Of a stretch of 64,000 nt of DNA, positions 8,743 through 17,077 are shown piece after piece. A program made the position numbers and the translations under genes. Location of the stretch: the NCBI GenBank assembly GCA_030745755.1, contig JASLOA010000037.1, positions 1 through 64,000 of the forward strand. Direction: 5' to 3'. Every line of letters starts with the position of its first letter. Positions within the stretch are counted from its first letter, which is position 1. The notes beneath the pieces were generated by a model. The model was given only the letters and a program-made list of their open reading frames with translations, was not told where the DNA came from and searched no databases. The stretch is from Kiritimatiellia bacterium (GTDB lineage: Bacteria; Verrucomicrobiota; Kiritimatiellia; UBA8416; JABMPJ01).

Positions 8743-10442
8743 GTCGACGGTCCCGAAGCGTTGTGCCTTACCTCATTCTGTGGGGGATACTGGCCTTTCT
8801 GGGTGTCTTCCTGGGATGGCCCCTGTTCTATGTCTTCAGGGGTGCCTGTGTGGATCAGAGCGGTTTCTCGCTGACCTACATGCAGGCGCTGGTGACGGAC
8901 CCGATCCAGCTCCAGGCCCTGGGTAACAGCCTCATGATTGCCGTACTCGTCACGCTGTCCTGTCTGATCGTATCCTTGCCCATGGCGTGGTTCATGGCGC
9001 GGCGCGCTTTCCCCGGCAAAGCCGTGTTTGCCGGCCTGCTGCTTGTTCCCTTGATCCTGCCGCCCTTTGTGGGTGCGGTTGGTCTCAAAACGCTCTTTGC
9101 CAGGGCCGGGTCGCTAAGCGCCCTTCTGATGCACCTCGGACTCGCCGACGGGCCGGTCGACTGGCTGGGCCGCTTTCCCATGCTCGGGGTGGTCATTCTT
9201 GAAACGATGCACCTCTTCCCCGTCCTCTATCTGAACCTGGTCGCGGCTTTCGCGAACGTTGATCCCTCGCTCGAAGACGCCGCTGCCAACCTGGGCGCTT
9301 CACCGGCGCGAACATTCCTGCGCGTGACGCTTCCGCTCTCCATGCCAGGCATTTTTGCGGGTGCTACGCTCGTGTTTATATGGGCTTTCACAGAACTGGG
9401 CACGCCCCTCGTGTTCGGCATGCGACGGGTTCTGCCGGTCATGATCTATGACAGCGTGAGCGAGGTGGGGACGAACCCGCTGGGCTATGCCCGCGTGGTG
9501 CTTGTGCTCCTTATCTCGGCACTGGGGTTCTGGCTCAGCAAGCGACTGACGCGCCGCTCTCAGCACGTGGCGACACTCGGCCGCTTGAGCGTGACGCGCC
9601 AGGAGGCCGCTCTGGGCGGATTCCCGCTTATCTGGCTCTACCTGTTTCTCGGATCCGTGCTCCTGGTCGCGCTGCTGCCGCATATCAGCGTGATCATGAT
9701 TGCGTTGAGTCGGCGCTGGTTTCTCTCGGTTCTTCCCGAGGGGTGGACCTTCGAGTTCTTCGGCCGCGCACTGGGTTCTGATCTGACCCAGCGTGCTATG
9801 CTCAACAGTCTGCTGCTTGCCCTGACTGCGTGCGTGATTGATGTCGTGGTGGGTTTTTGCATCGCCTGGCTCTGCGTACGCAGGAAGCTGGTGGGGTCCG
9901 ACTGGCTCGACACCGTTGCCATGTTGCCCATAGCCGTGCCCGGGCTTGTCATCGCATTCGGCTATCTCGGCTGCTTCTCGGCGTACTTCCCGGGCTCGTT
10001 CCTCGACCCACGGACCAACCCCATGGCTCTGTTGGCCGTTAGCTATGCCGTACGACGCCTGCCCTATATGGTCCGTGCAGCTCATGCCGGTTTGCAGCAG
10101 ACCAGTGTCACCTACGAGGAGGCAGCTACGAACCTGGGGGCGTCCCCGTTGCGCGTGATCCGCAGAATCACACTGCCGCTCTTGACGGCCAACCTCCTGG
10201 CGGGCACCGTGCTCTGCTTCGCCTTCTCAATGCTCGAGGTATCCGACAGCCTCATCCTGGCCCAGTCTGATCAGTTCTATCCGATTACAAAGGCGATTTA
10301 CGCGCTTATGGAAGGACTTGAGAACGGGGTCAACGTTGCGGCGGCCTTGGGTACCTGGGCCATGGCCCTTCTGGGTGCCGGCATGATCTGGGCCGCCTGC
10401 CTCCTGGGCAAACGTATGGGTGCCATGTTCAGGGCCGGTTGA
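8739..10442 (+). CDS. ABC transporter permease, fused tandem domains (FbpB/ThiP type)
   Basis: A 567-residue inner-membrane permease with about twelve hydrophobic helices arranged as two homologous halves. Each half carries an EAA loop that contacts the ATPase: EDAAANLGASPARTFLRVTL near residue 183 and EEAATNLGASPLRVIRRITL near 460. This single-chain layout is typical of iron and thiamine importers. The start was set at 8739, where the ATGA overlap with the ATPase stop lies. Confidence 0.92.
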   Translation: MSRRSRSVVPYLILWGILAFLGVFLGWPLFYVFRGACVDQSGFSLTYMQALVTDPIQLQALGNSLMIAVLVTLSCLIVSLPMAWFMARRAFPGKAVFAGLLLVPLILPPFVGAVGLKTLFARAGSLSALLMHLGLADGPVDWLGRFPMLGVVILETMHLFPVLYLNLVAAFANVDPSLEDAAANLGASPARTFLRVTLPLSMPGIFAGATLVFIWAFTELGTPLVFGMRRVLPVMIYDSVSEVGTNPLGYARVVLVLLISALGFWLSKRLTRRSQHVATLGRLSVTRQEAALGGFPLIWLYLFLGSVLLVALLPHISVIMIALSRRWFLSVLPEGWTFEFFGRALGSDLTQRAMLNSLLLALTACVIDVVVGFCIAWLCVRRKLVGSDWLDTVAMLPIAVPGLVIAFGYLGCFSAYFPGSFLDPRTNPMALLAVSYAVRRLPYMVRAAHAGLQQTSVTYEEAATNLGASPLRVIRRITLPLLTANLLAGTVLCFAFSMLEVSDSLILAQSDQFYPITKAIYALMEGLENGVNVAAALGTWAMALLGAGMIWAACLLGKRMGAMFRAG

Positions 10443-10465
10443 GTTAGGCCACAGGTGGGAGGTGT

Positions 10466-11986
10466 ATGGTGTCAGGTTGGAGGTCCGTTCTTATGCTCTC
10501 ACTGATAGGCGTGCTGGCCGGCTGCAGATCACTTCCCCCCGGCGTGAATGTTGCGGGGTCTGCCTTACCCATAGAACCGTCCGATGTTCGCCTGCTGATT
10601 GACAGCACGGCCTGGGATGCCGATCGCGAGGAGCGTGTCATCCAACAGGAAATCTTTGATGCCCTGCTGGACATGATTGAGCAGGCTCACAGTGCCATTG
10701 TCCTGGACCTCTTTCTGTGGAACCAGATGGGTGCCGCCGACACCGATCACCGCGCCCTCTCGCGCGAGCTTGTCGACGCTCTGCTGCGGCGCCAGGAGGC
10801 CAGTCCGGAACTGGAGATGATTGCACTAACCGATCCCATCAATGCGCTCTATGGCGACTCATGGGACCCGCAACTCAGCCGACTGCGCGATGCCGGCATT
10901 CCCGTTGTGCTGACCGATCTTGACCAGCTGCGCGATTCTCACTTGCTCTATGCTGCGCCGTCCCGCACCACCTCGTGGGTGCTCGACCGCATGCCTCACC
11001 CGGAGCAGTACCTCAGTGCACCACGCGTGCCCAATCCGTTTGATGCCAAGGCGCCGCGTCTTTCCTACAAGCAGGTCGGGCGCCTGCTCCACTTCAAGGC
11101 CAACCACCGCAAAGTGGCCGTGGTGGACCATGAGGACGGTTCCTGGTCGCTTCTCGTCGCCAGCTTCAATCCGCATGATGCCAGCTCGGCCCACTCGAAC
11201 ATCGGATTCCAGTTGCGTGGTGAAGTGGCCAGGGAAGCGCTGGAATCGGAGCTGGACTGTATCGAATGGTCGGCACAGGCGATCGCAGATCTCAGCGAGC
11301 GCGCCGAGGTGGCACAGGTGGTCCTGTGCATCCGGGCGGCAGCCCGACCACCAGCACCGCTTCCCTCACCCGAGACGGGCGCGACCGCGCAATGGCTGAC
11401 AGAGCGTGCCATCCGCGACAAGCTGATCGCTCTGTGTGATGACGCCCAGGAAGGCTCAACGCTGCGGATCGGTATCTTCTACCTCTCGGAACGGCGTGTC
11501 ATCAGCGCCATTCGACGGGCGGCGCGACGCGGGGTCACGGTGCACATGATTATGGACCCTAACCGCGACGCCTTCGGGCGCCGCAAGAACGGCGTGCCAA
11601 ACCGTGTAGTGGCGCGCGAACTGTTCACCTGCGCACGGCGCCGGGACCTTGACCTGCACATCCGGTGGGCCGATACACATGGCGAGCAGTTCCACACCAA
11701 AGCGCTATGCGTGACAGATGCAGATGGCAACGGCGCTCTGCTCTGTGGCTCAGCCAACTGGACGCGGCGCAACCTGAACAATCTGAACCTCGAAGCCGTG
11801 GCGCTTGTCGAAGGTGACCGGGCCAGCCTGGATCGTTTCTGCGCCTACTTTGATCGCGCGTGGTCAAACAGCGACGGGCTCGTCCACACGCTCCCCTACT
11901 CTGCCTATGAGGAGAACTGGTGGAGCGCCACATGGAAAGGCCTGCTCTACCGGATTGGCGAACACACCGGGACGAGCACGTTCTAG
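10466..11986 (+). CDS. phospholipase D-fold lipoprotein (cardiolipin synthase-like)
   Basis: A 506-residue protein with a lipobox (GVLAGC) after the N-terminal hydrophobic stretch and two PLD domains. The first active-site motif is a regular HxKx4D (HRKVAVVD near residue 214). The second reads HTKALCVTD, followed by LLCGSANW, with the aspartate one position later than usual and a threonine in its place. It may be a phospholipid transferase or phosphodiesterase acting at the membrane. It starts 23 bases after the permease stop with a GGGAGG site, so it may be transcribed with the importer; any functional link is unproven. Confidence 0.83.
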   Translation: MVSGWRSVLMLSLIGVLAGCRSLPPGVNVAGSALPIEPSDVRLLIDSTAWDADREERVIQQEIFDALLDMIEQAHSAIVLDLFLWNQMGAADTDHRALSRELVDALLRRQEASPELEMIALTDPINALYGDSWDPQLSRLRDAGIPVVLTDLDQLRDSHLLYAAPSRTTSWVLDRMPHPEQYLSAPRVPNPFDAKAPRLSYKQVGRLLHFKANHRKVAVVDHEDGSWSLLVASFNPHDASSAHSNIGFQLRGEVAREALESELDCIEWSAQAIADLSERAEVAQVVLCIRAAARPPAPLPSPETGATAQWLTERAIRDKLIALCDDAQEGSTLRIGIFYLSERRVISAIRRAARRGVTVHMIMDPNRDAFGRRKNGVPNRVVARELFTCARRRDLDLHIRWADTHGEQFHTKALCVTDADGNGALLCGSANWTRRNLNNLNLEAVALVEGDRASLDRFCAYFDRAWSNSDGLVHTLPYSAYEENWWSATWKGLLYRIGEHTGTSTF

Positions 11987-12005
11987 CGTAAGACGATCAG
12001 AACGG

Positions 12006-12182
12006 CTACCGGACGGCCAGGGCCAGTATCCCCAGTCCCACGCGCAGCATCAGGCGACGGCGGTCTTTAGCGATCTTGTCCTGGATATGGATTCCGTCGG
12101 CGACATCCTCCCACGCCTTACTCTCCTTCAAGGCGAAGGCTTCGCCCAAAAGCGTGAGGTTGCGTTGGTGCGGCCTACGCAT
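12006..12182 (-). CDS. 58-residue hypothetical protein coupled to the upstream gene
   Basis: This short frame starts at an ATG inside the last codons of the 494-residue gene (eight-base overlap at 12175-12182) and ends with TAG at 12006. It reads MRRPHQRNLTLLGEAFALKE, then an acidic-basic helix with KAWEDVADGIHIQDKI, and closes with the hydrophobic stretch LMLRVGLGILALAVR. The overlap is typical of translational coupling, and the codon use looks like coding sequence. The family is not recognised. It would otherwise leave an empty 188-base gap between convergent genes. Confidence 0.55.
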   Translation of the reverse strand: MRRPHQRNLTLLGEAFALKESKAWEDVADGIHIQDKIAKDRRRLMLRVGLGILALAVR

Positions 12183-13659
12183 GCTTCTTGCCTTTGCGCC
12201 TGCGCTTATCGCGAGGGGGACCGGGGGGACGATGAACCTGCCTGTTCAGTGGCACCGAAAGTGTACCGTTGAAGAATTCTATGATGTGTCCCCGCTCGAC
12301 AAGCCAACTCAGCGGTGAAAGCACTTCATGCGCCGTTTCCGAGTCCATGTCCGTCCCGGGGCGTAAACCTTCAAGCAATTCAGCTCGCGATACGCCCGGG
12401 TGATCATGTAAGTGGAGCAGCACCTCGCGAATCCCCTCTACAACATGTTCCGGATCCAAGGCGCCCGGAACCACGCGCGTCACAAAGTGGGTCCCTTTGC
12501 CCGCCTTGAATACATGCAGATGCATATGCCTGAAGGCGGCTCGCAGCGCAAACGAGATCTTGAGCGGAAAATACTCCTCCTCCTCCCACAGTCGACGAAT
12601 GCGTGAGCAGAGCTGCCGGTCTTCCAGGTGCACCGCTACGGGCGCAGGGACAGAGGCTTTGCGCGTTTTGCGGATCAGTGTCCCGGCAATCTCTTCCCCG
12701 AACTCCCTGACCGCATCAGCATACTCCAGGTCACGCGGTTCGCTGTCCGGTGGCCGTTCCTTCTTCCGGTAGACCGTCTGTTTGCGGGCCTCTTCCTTCC
12801 ACTGCTCAATCGCGGCCTCATCGCGCACCGTCTCGATACGGCGCCGGTAGGCTTCCATATCCATCCCCGGGCAGCGCGTGTCATGGACCTCCTGGACACG
12901 TTGCGCATAGCTGTGATGGTTGGGTGGACCGAGCAATTCACCGCTGACACCGCAGCGCGCCACGCAGACGAACGATCCGCCGGGTGGATCGCTCAGCTTC
13001 TCTTCCTTCTCGTAGTAATCATCGAGGTGTTTCGAAACCAGGTGTGACAGCGCCTGGTCCTCATCGCGCGATACGGCACCGCAAACCTGACATTGGAAAA
13101 GTGCCATATCCCTGGCTTCGCGTGCCACTTCAATGCGAACGCGCGTCAGTTCAGGACGAGCCAGAAAGATCGTCGCCAACTCCATCACGGGATACGCCAC
13201 CCAGCTATTGTGAATACGGCGCGCCACAGCCTGTATGCCCTTCCGGTCTGGTATGATGCGGATGTCAACCGGTAGCTGCGGTTCGGGCGGGCGCCGATAA
13301 CTGTCACGGCGAGGGGCATGCTCCCTCCGGTCCTGCGGCGGGCGATCGACACCGGGCGATGGCGCACCGCCCTGCGGCCGGGGAGGCGGGGGGCCATGCC
13401 GGTCATTGCGGGGAGGTCTATCGCGGCGATCTTCACGGGGACGACGTGGCCTGCGATCCTGGCGGTCACGCTGGCCACGCCGGTCTCTCTGCTGTCCACC
13501 ACGGGTGCGGTCCCGGTCCCGGCCACCACGCGAAGGCCTTTCATCCTCCCACCGCTTGGGCTGGGGAGGTTTGCGCGCCCAGTCGGGAACGAAGTTCAGC
13601 TCAAGGACTCCCTCAAGCTCCACGCTCTCGCCAGATTCATCGTGCTCAGTGTCGGCCAT
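12175..13659 (-). CDS. Arg/Pro-rich hypothetical protein with Zn-finger-like motif
   Basis: A 494-residue protein. Residues 35-130 are disordered-looking and dominated by Arg, Asp, Pro, Gly and Gln with repeated RDR, RRD and RPP units, as in RNA-binding tails. Next comes a folded region (VDIRIIPDRKGIQAVARRI). A C-x2-C-x12-H-x4-H pattern follows (CQVCGAVSRDEDQALSHL then VSKH, near residue 190), with further Cys and His downstream (CVARCG, NHHSY, TRCPGMD), suggesting one or two zinc sites. The C-terminal third looks like a small winged-helix (PGVSRAELLEGL) and ends in a lysine-arginine tail. An RNA- or DNA-associated role is inference only; the family is not recognised. Confidence 0.7.
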   Translation of the reverse strand: MADTEHDESGESVELEGVLELNFVPDWARKPPQPKRWEDERPSRGGRDRDRTRGGQQRDRRGQRDRQDRRPRRPREDRRDRPPRNDRHGPPPPRPQGGAPSPGVDRPPQDRREHAPRRDSYRRPPEPQLPVDIRIIPDRKGIQAVARRIHNSWVAYPVMELATIFLARPELTRVRIEVAREARDMALFQCQVCGAVSRDEDQALSHLVSKHLDDYYEKEEKLSDPPGGSFVCVARCGVSGELLGPPNHHSYAQRVQEVHDTRCPGMDMEAYRRRIETVRDEAAIEQWKEEARKQTVYRKKERPPDSEPRDLEYADAVREFGEEIAGTLIRKTRKASVPAPVAVHLEDRQLCSRIRRLWEEEEYFPLKISFALRAAFRHMHLHVFKAGKGTHFVTRVVPGALDPEHVVEGIREVLLHLHDHPGVSRAELLEGLRPGTDMDSETAHEVLSPLSWLVERGHIIEFFNGTLSVPLNRQVHRPPGPPRDKRRRKGKKHA

Positions 13660-13785
13660 AGTTAGCAGGTTGTCGCGATACAGCGCAGCAACAAGAGCGC
13701 CATCCTATCGCAATCAAACCCTCTTGTTCAAGGTCTGCAATCCACTTTGCAGCAATTCTCATTATGGCAGCATTTCAAGCCGTTC

Positions 13786-13885
13786 TGTCATCCCGAGCTT
13801 GCCGAGGGATCTCCTGATCATCGAAAACACTGGAGATTTACTTCGGCAAGCTCAGCACAGGCTCTCGACTTCGCTCGGAATGACA
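13786..13885. repeat. hairpin repeat, copy B of the CATCCCGAGC family
   Basis: The element starts TGTCATCCCGAGCTTGCCG and ends CTCGGAATGACA. The right arm carries an extra segment (CAAGCTCAGCACAGGCTCTC) lacking in the left arm. The same element occurs in the opposite orientation at 16927-17024. It fills most of the 324-base gap between the Arg-rich gene and deoB; nothing else was recognised in that gap. Confidence 0.8.
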
Positions 13886-13983
13886 GATCAGACAAGGCAC
13901 GAGTGCCTCCAAAATGAGAACTGCTGTTCACTTTGCGCACATATCTTGACAGGCGGGCCCCGTAGTCCGACAGTAGTGCTCAG

Positions 13984-15165
13984 ATGAAAGTGTTTCTGAT
14001 TGTCTTGGATTCTGTTGGGATTGGCGCGGCACCCGATGCGGCGGCATACGGTGATGCCGGGGCCGCTACACTACCGCACTGCGCTGAGGCCGTCGGCGGC
14101 CTGCACCTTCCCGCACTCCAGGCTATGGGCATTGGCAACGTCCCGGGCATCCTTTCCGGCGGTCACACTATCCGTGGCGTACCGGCAGCCCCCCACCCCA
14201 CCGCGAGCTGGGGAGCGTTGCAAGAGCTTTCACAGGGCAAAGACACCACCACCGGGCACTGGGAAATGGCTGGGCTCCTCATTCAAGAGGGCTTTCATAT
14301 CTTCCCGCCGGCCCCCCCCTCATTCCCCGGCGAGCTGGTCGCCGCCTTCGCGAGGCGCACGGGGCGCGACATCATCGGCAACAAGGCCGCGAGCGGCACA
14401 GCCATCATCGAGGAACTGGGGACCGAACACATGGAGACCGGCAAGTGGATTGCCTACACCAGCGCCGACTCCGTGCTTCAGATTGCCGCACACGAAGACG
14501 TTATTCCGCTGGAGCAGCTCTACGCAGGCTGTCGCATAGCGCGTGAGCTGTGCGATCCACTCAGGGTGGGGCGCGTCATAGCCCGCCCGTTTGTCGGGTC
14601 CGGCCCCGGGAACTTCACGCGCACGCAGAACCGGCGCGACTTCTCGCTACTGCCGCCTGAGCCGACCATTCTGGATCACCTGCAGAAGCACGGCGTAAAG
14701 ACCGTAACGGTTGGCAAACTGGATGACATCTTCGCCGGTAAAGGAATCGACCGCGCCGAGCACGTCGAGAACAACGCGGCCGCCCAGCGCATCGTGCTGG
14801 ATATTGTGGAAGAACCGGAATCGCAGTTTGTGTTCGTGAACCTGATTGACTTCGACACGCTGTACGGTCACCGCCGTGATGCCGCGGGCTACGCGGCCGC
14901 ATTGGAACACACGGATCTCTTCCTGGCCGACCTGCTGCCGCTTCTGAACGATGACGACTGCCTGATGATTACCGCCGACCACGGGAACGACCCCACGTTC
15001 AAGGGAACCGACCACACCCGCGAGTTCGTGCCCTTCCTCGTCTATCGCCCCGGCCAGCGAGTCCACGAGTTAGGCATCCGCCAGGGCTTCTACGACGTAG
15101 CCCAGTCCGTAGCCGACCTCTTCGGCACTGCGCCCATGCCCAGGGGGGTGAGTGTGTTTGGGTAG
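13984..15165 (+). CDS. deoB: phosphopentomutase DeoB
   Basis: Interconverts ribose-1-phosphate and ribose-5-phosphate (and the deoxy forms), linking nucleoside breakdown to the pentose phosphate pool. At 393 residues it is the normal family size. Alkaline-phosphatase-superfamily metal and phospho-acceptor motifs are present: LDSVGIGAAPDA at the N-terminus, GKDTTTGHWEMAG near residue 85 with the phosphorylated Thr, and ITADHGNDPTFKGTDHTRE near 330. A TTGACA box lies at 13946-13951 but no convincing -10 follows it. No other nucleoside catabolic gene is adjacent. Confidence 0.96.
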   Translation: MKVFLIVLDSVGIGAAPDAAAYGDAGAATLPHCAEAVGGLHLPALQAMGIGNVPGILSGGHTIRGVPAAPHPTASWGALQELSQGKDTTTGHWEMAGLLIQEGFHIFPPAPPSFPGELVAAFARRTGRDIIGNKAASGTAIIEELGTEHMETGKWIAYTSADSVLQIAAHEDVIPLEQLYAGCRIARELCDPLRVGRVIARPFVGSGPGNFTRTQNRRDFSLLPPEPTILDHLQKHGVKTVTVGKLDDIFAGKGIDRAEHVENNAAAQRIVLDIVEEPESQFVFVNLIDFDTLYGHRRDAAGYAAALEHTDLFLADLLPLLNDDDCLMITADHGNDPTFKGTDHTREFVPFLVYRPGQRVHELGIRQGFYDVAQSVADLFGTAPMPRGVSVFG

Positions 15166-15225
15166 CGTGATGCAAGCAGGCAGGGGAGCAGAAACCCGAG
15201 GGGAATCGCAAGATATGACAGTGAC

Positions 15226-15296
15226 AGGCGCGAACCGGAATTGAACCGGTGTAGCAGGTTTTGCAGACCCGTGCCTAACCACTCGGCCATCGCGCC
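15226..15296 (-). tRNA. tRNA-Cys (GCA)
   Basis: A 71-base cloverleaf read on the minus strand: acceptor GGCGCGA pairs with TCGCGCC, the anticodon loop contains TCTGCAA with anticodon GCA, and the T-loop is GGTTCAATTCC. CCA is not encoded. It lies 21 bases downstream of a 32-residue basic ORF on the same strand and may share its promoter. Confidence 0.96.
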
Positions 15297-15317
15297 ATTA
15301 CTGTGAAAACGGTATGT

Positions 15318-15416
15318 TTACGCCTTGTTGCCGGACTGCTTCGCCACTTCTTTGGCGCGCTTTTTCCGACGCTCACGACGCTTACGTTTCACTCTAACTC
15401 TGAGTTGCTGTCCCAT
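15318..15416 (-). CDS. 32-residue highly basic peptide
   Basis: A short frame reading MGQQLRVRVKRKRRERRKKR and onward to QSGNKA. It has 16 Lys or Arg residues out of 32 and resembles small ribosome- or RNA-associated basic peptides. A strong promoter (15427-15455) would start transcription only a few bases before the ATG, implying an almost leaderless message. tRNA-Cys follows directly. I cannot name a family with certainty. Confidence 0.5.
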   Translation of the reverse strand: MGQQLRVRVKRKRRERRKKRAKEVAKQSGNKA

Positions 15417-15426
15417 AAGCCGCGAA

Positions 15427-15455
15427 GTTGTACTACAGCCGCCCTATGGTGTCAA
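15427..15455 (-). promoter_or_regulatory. sigma-70-type promoter for the basic peptide and tRNA-Cys
   Basis: A perfect TTGACA -35 (complement of 15450-15455), a 17-bp spacer and TACAAC as -10 (complement of 15427-15432). The predicted start is near 15420, four bases before the peptide ATG. It lies in the gap after the malic enzyme stop and points toward tRNA-Cys. Confidence 0.65.
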
Positions 15456-15472
15456 CCTCTCGCGGCAGAATT

Positions 15473-16777
15473 TCAGGCGCCTCTGACGGTTCTGGATCTC
15501 TTCTCCAGAGAGGCGCGGTAGGTGTCGACGGCAAAGTCAGAAGACGCAACACCTTCTTCAGCGGCAGCCTGCGCCACTGCAAACGGAATATCAACCAGCA
15601 GACGGCGGTCAAACGGCTTGGGAATCACGTACCCGTTGCTGAACTCCAGCGTACCCTCATGCTCATAGATGGCTTGTACATCCGCCGTCATAGGCTCACG
15701 CGCCAGCGCCGCCAGGGCTTCGGCCGCTGCGACCTTCATTCCCAGTGTTATGCTTGAGGCACCGGCGTCGAGTGCGCCCCGGAACAGGAATGGGAAGCCG
15801 AGAACATTGTTGATCTGGTTGGCGTAGTCGGAGCGGCCCGTGGCCATGACGTAGGCGCTGTCACCCAACACATCGGCTACGACCCCAGGCCGAATTTCAG
15901 GTACAGGGTTGGCCATGGCAAAGATGGCAGGATAATCGGCCATGTCGCGCACCTCTTGGGCAGAAACACAGTCGGCAACTGAAACACCGATGAAGGCATG
16001 CGCCCCTTTCATAGCTTCGGAAAGCGTGGTTGCCGACGTGTCGACGGCATGCTCACGCTTCTTCACGTTGAGATCGGCGCGATCAGTTCGTACGGTGCCG
16101 CGCGAGTCACACAGAACAACATCCTCGGCCCCGGCCGCCTTGAGCATCTCGGCAATACGGATACCGGCCGCCCCGGCGCCGTTGATCACAATCCGCAGGT
16201 CTCCCATCTCACGTTCACACAGCCGGACGTAGTTGAGCATCCCAGCCAGCGTGATGACGGCTGTACCCCACTGGTCATCGTGAAAGACAGGGATGTCGAG
16301 CATGGCATCGAGCCTATCCTCGATTTCAAAGCACGCCGGCGCCGCAATGTCTTCCAGGTTGATGCCGCCGTACATAGGCGCAAGCGCGGCCACCATATCG
16401 ATGACGCGTTGCGGATCAGTGGGGCCCGTGTTCTTGCCGTCGATCCGGCAACCATTCAGTGGCACAGGCCATCCGTCCACGTCGCCGAATGCCTTGAACA
16501 GGACCCCCTTCCCTTCCATCACGGGAATGCTCGCCTCGGCGCCAAGATCGCCGAGTCCCAAAATGGCGCTGCCGTCGGACACAACGGCGACGAGATTCGA
16601 TTTGGCCGTGTAGCGGAACAAGGCACCACGGTCTGCCGCAATGGCCCGCACCGCTTCGGCCACGCCCGGTGTATAGGCCAGGCTCAGGTCGCGCTGTGAG
16701 CCCAACGGCTTGGTCGCCTGCATTCCCACCTTGCCGCCAAGGTGATACTCAAAAATAGCCTCACGTGTCAGTTCCAT
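15473..16777 (-). CDS. malic enzyme (malate dehydrogenase, decarboxylating)
   Basis: Oxidatively decarboxylates malate to pyruvate with NAD(P)+. The 434-residue protein has the N-terminal malic domain (RDLSLAYTPGVAEAVRAIA; KSNLVAVVSDGSAILGLGD) and the C-terminal Rossmann domain (VINGAGAAGIRIAEML near residue 195). This is the short bacterial form without the phosphotransacetylase-like tail found in MaeB. Cofactor preference cannot be read safely. It stands alone, 17 bases from the promoter serving the tRNA-Cys unit. Confidence 0.93.
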   Translation of the reverse strand: MELTREAIFEYHLGGKVGMQATKPLGSQRDLSLAYTPGVAEAVRAIAADRGALFRYTAKSNLVAVVSDGSAILGLGDLGAEASIPVMEGKGVLFKAFGDVDGWPVPLNGCRIDGKNTGPTDPQRVIDMVAALAPMYGGINLEDIAAPACFEIEDRLDAMLDIPVFHDDQWGTAVITLAGMLNYVRLCEREMGDLRIVINGAGAAGIRIAEMLKAAGAEDVVLCDSRGTVRTDRADLNVKKREHAVDTSATTLSEAMKGAHAFIGVSVADCVSAQEVRDMADYPAIFAMANPVPEIRPGVVADVLGDSAYVMATGRSDYANQINNVLGFPFLFRGALDAGASSITLGMKVAAAEALAALAREPMTADVQAIYEHEGTLEFSNGYVIPKPFDRRLLVDIPFAVAQAAAEEGVASSDFAVDTYRASLEKRSRTVRGA

Positions 16778-16926
16778 CTACCCGCTCCTTGTCTGCCCCT
16801 TCATGTGTGGAAGTCTGGAACATTAGGCGGCAGAAAGCGCCGTGTCAAGAAACGCGGATTGGATGCGGCCCTGGGCGTGTGCTAGTGTCCTGCAACGCAA
16901 ATAGGCGCCCGGAATACGCTAAGTAC

Positions 16927-17024
16927 TGTCATTCCGAGCGAAGCGAGAGCCTGTGCTGAGCTTGCCGAAGCAAATCTCAGCCTCATGATGTGGCAGAGAT
17001 CCCTCGACTTCGCTCGGGATGACA
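16927..17024. repeat. hairpin repeat, copy C of the CATCCCGAGC family
   Basis: Inverse orientation of the element at 13786-13885: the long arm is on the left (TGTCATTCCGAGCGAAGCG, then CCTGTGCTGAGCTTGCCG) and the short arm on the right, ending CTCGGGATGACA. The arms pair over about 25 bases around a central loop. It occupies the 300-base gap between the malic enzyme and MATE genes, in which nothing else was seen. Confidence 0.8.
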
Positions 17025-17077
17025 CACGAGTTATACAAACGCAATTGTGAGACACGACACTAGTGTGTGGATCCTGC

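Noticed and set aside
9300-10085. Long minus-strand frame inside the permease gene
   Set aside because: It is a shadow of the fused permease, which has clear EAA loops and membrane helices on the other strand.
13946-13979. Promoter for deoB
   Set aside because: A TTGACA box is present but no acceptable -10 lies at 16-18 bp, so it was not listed.
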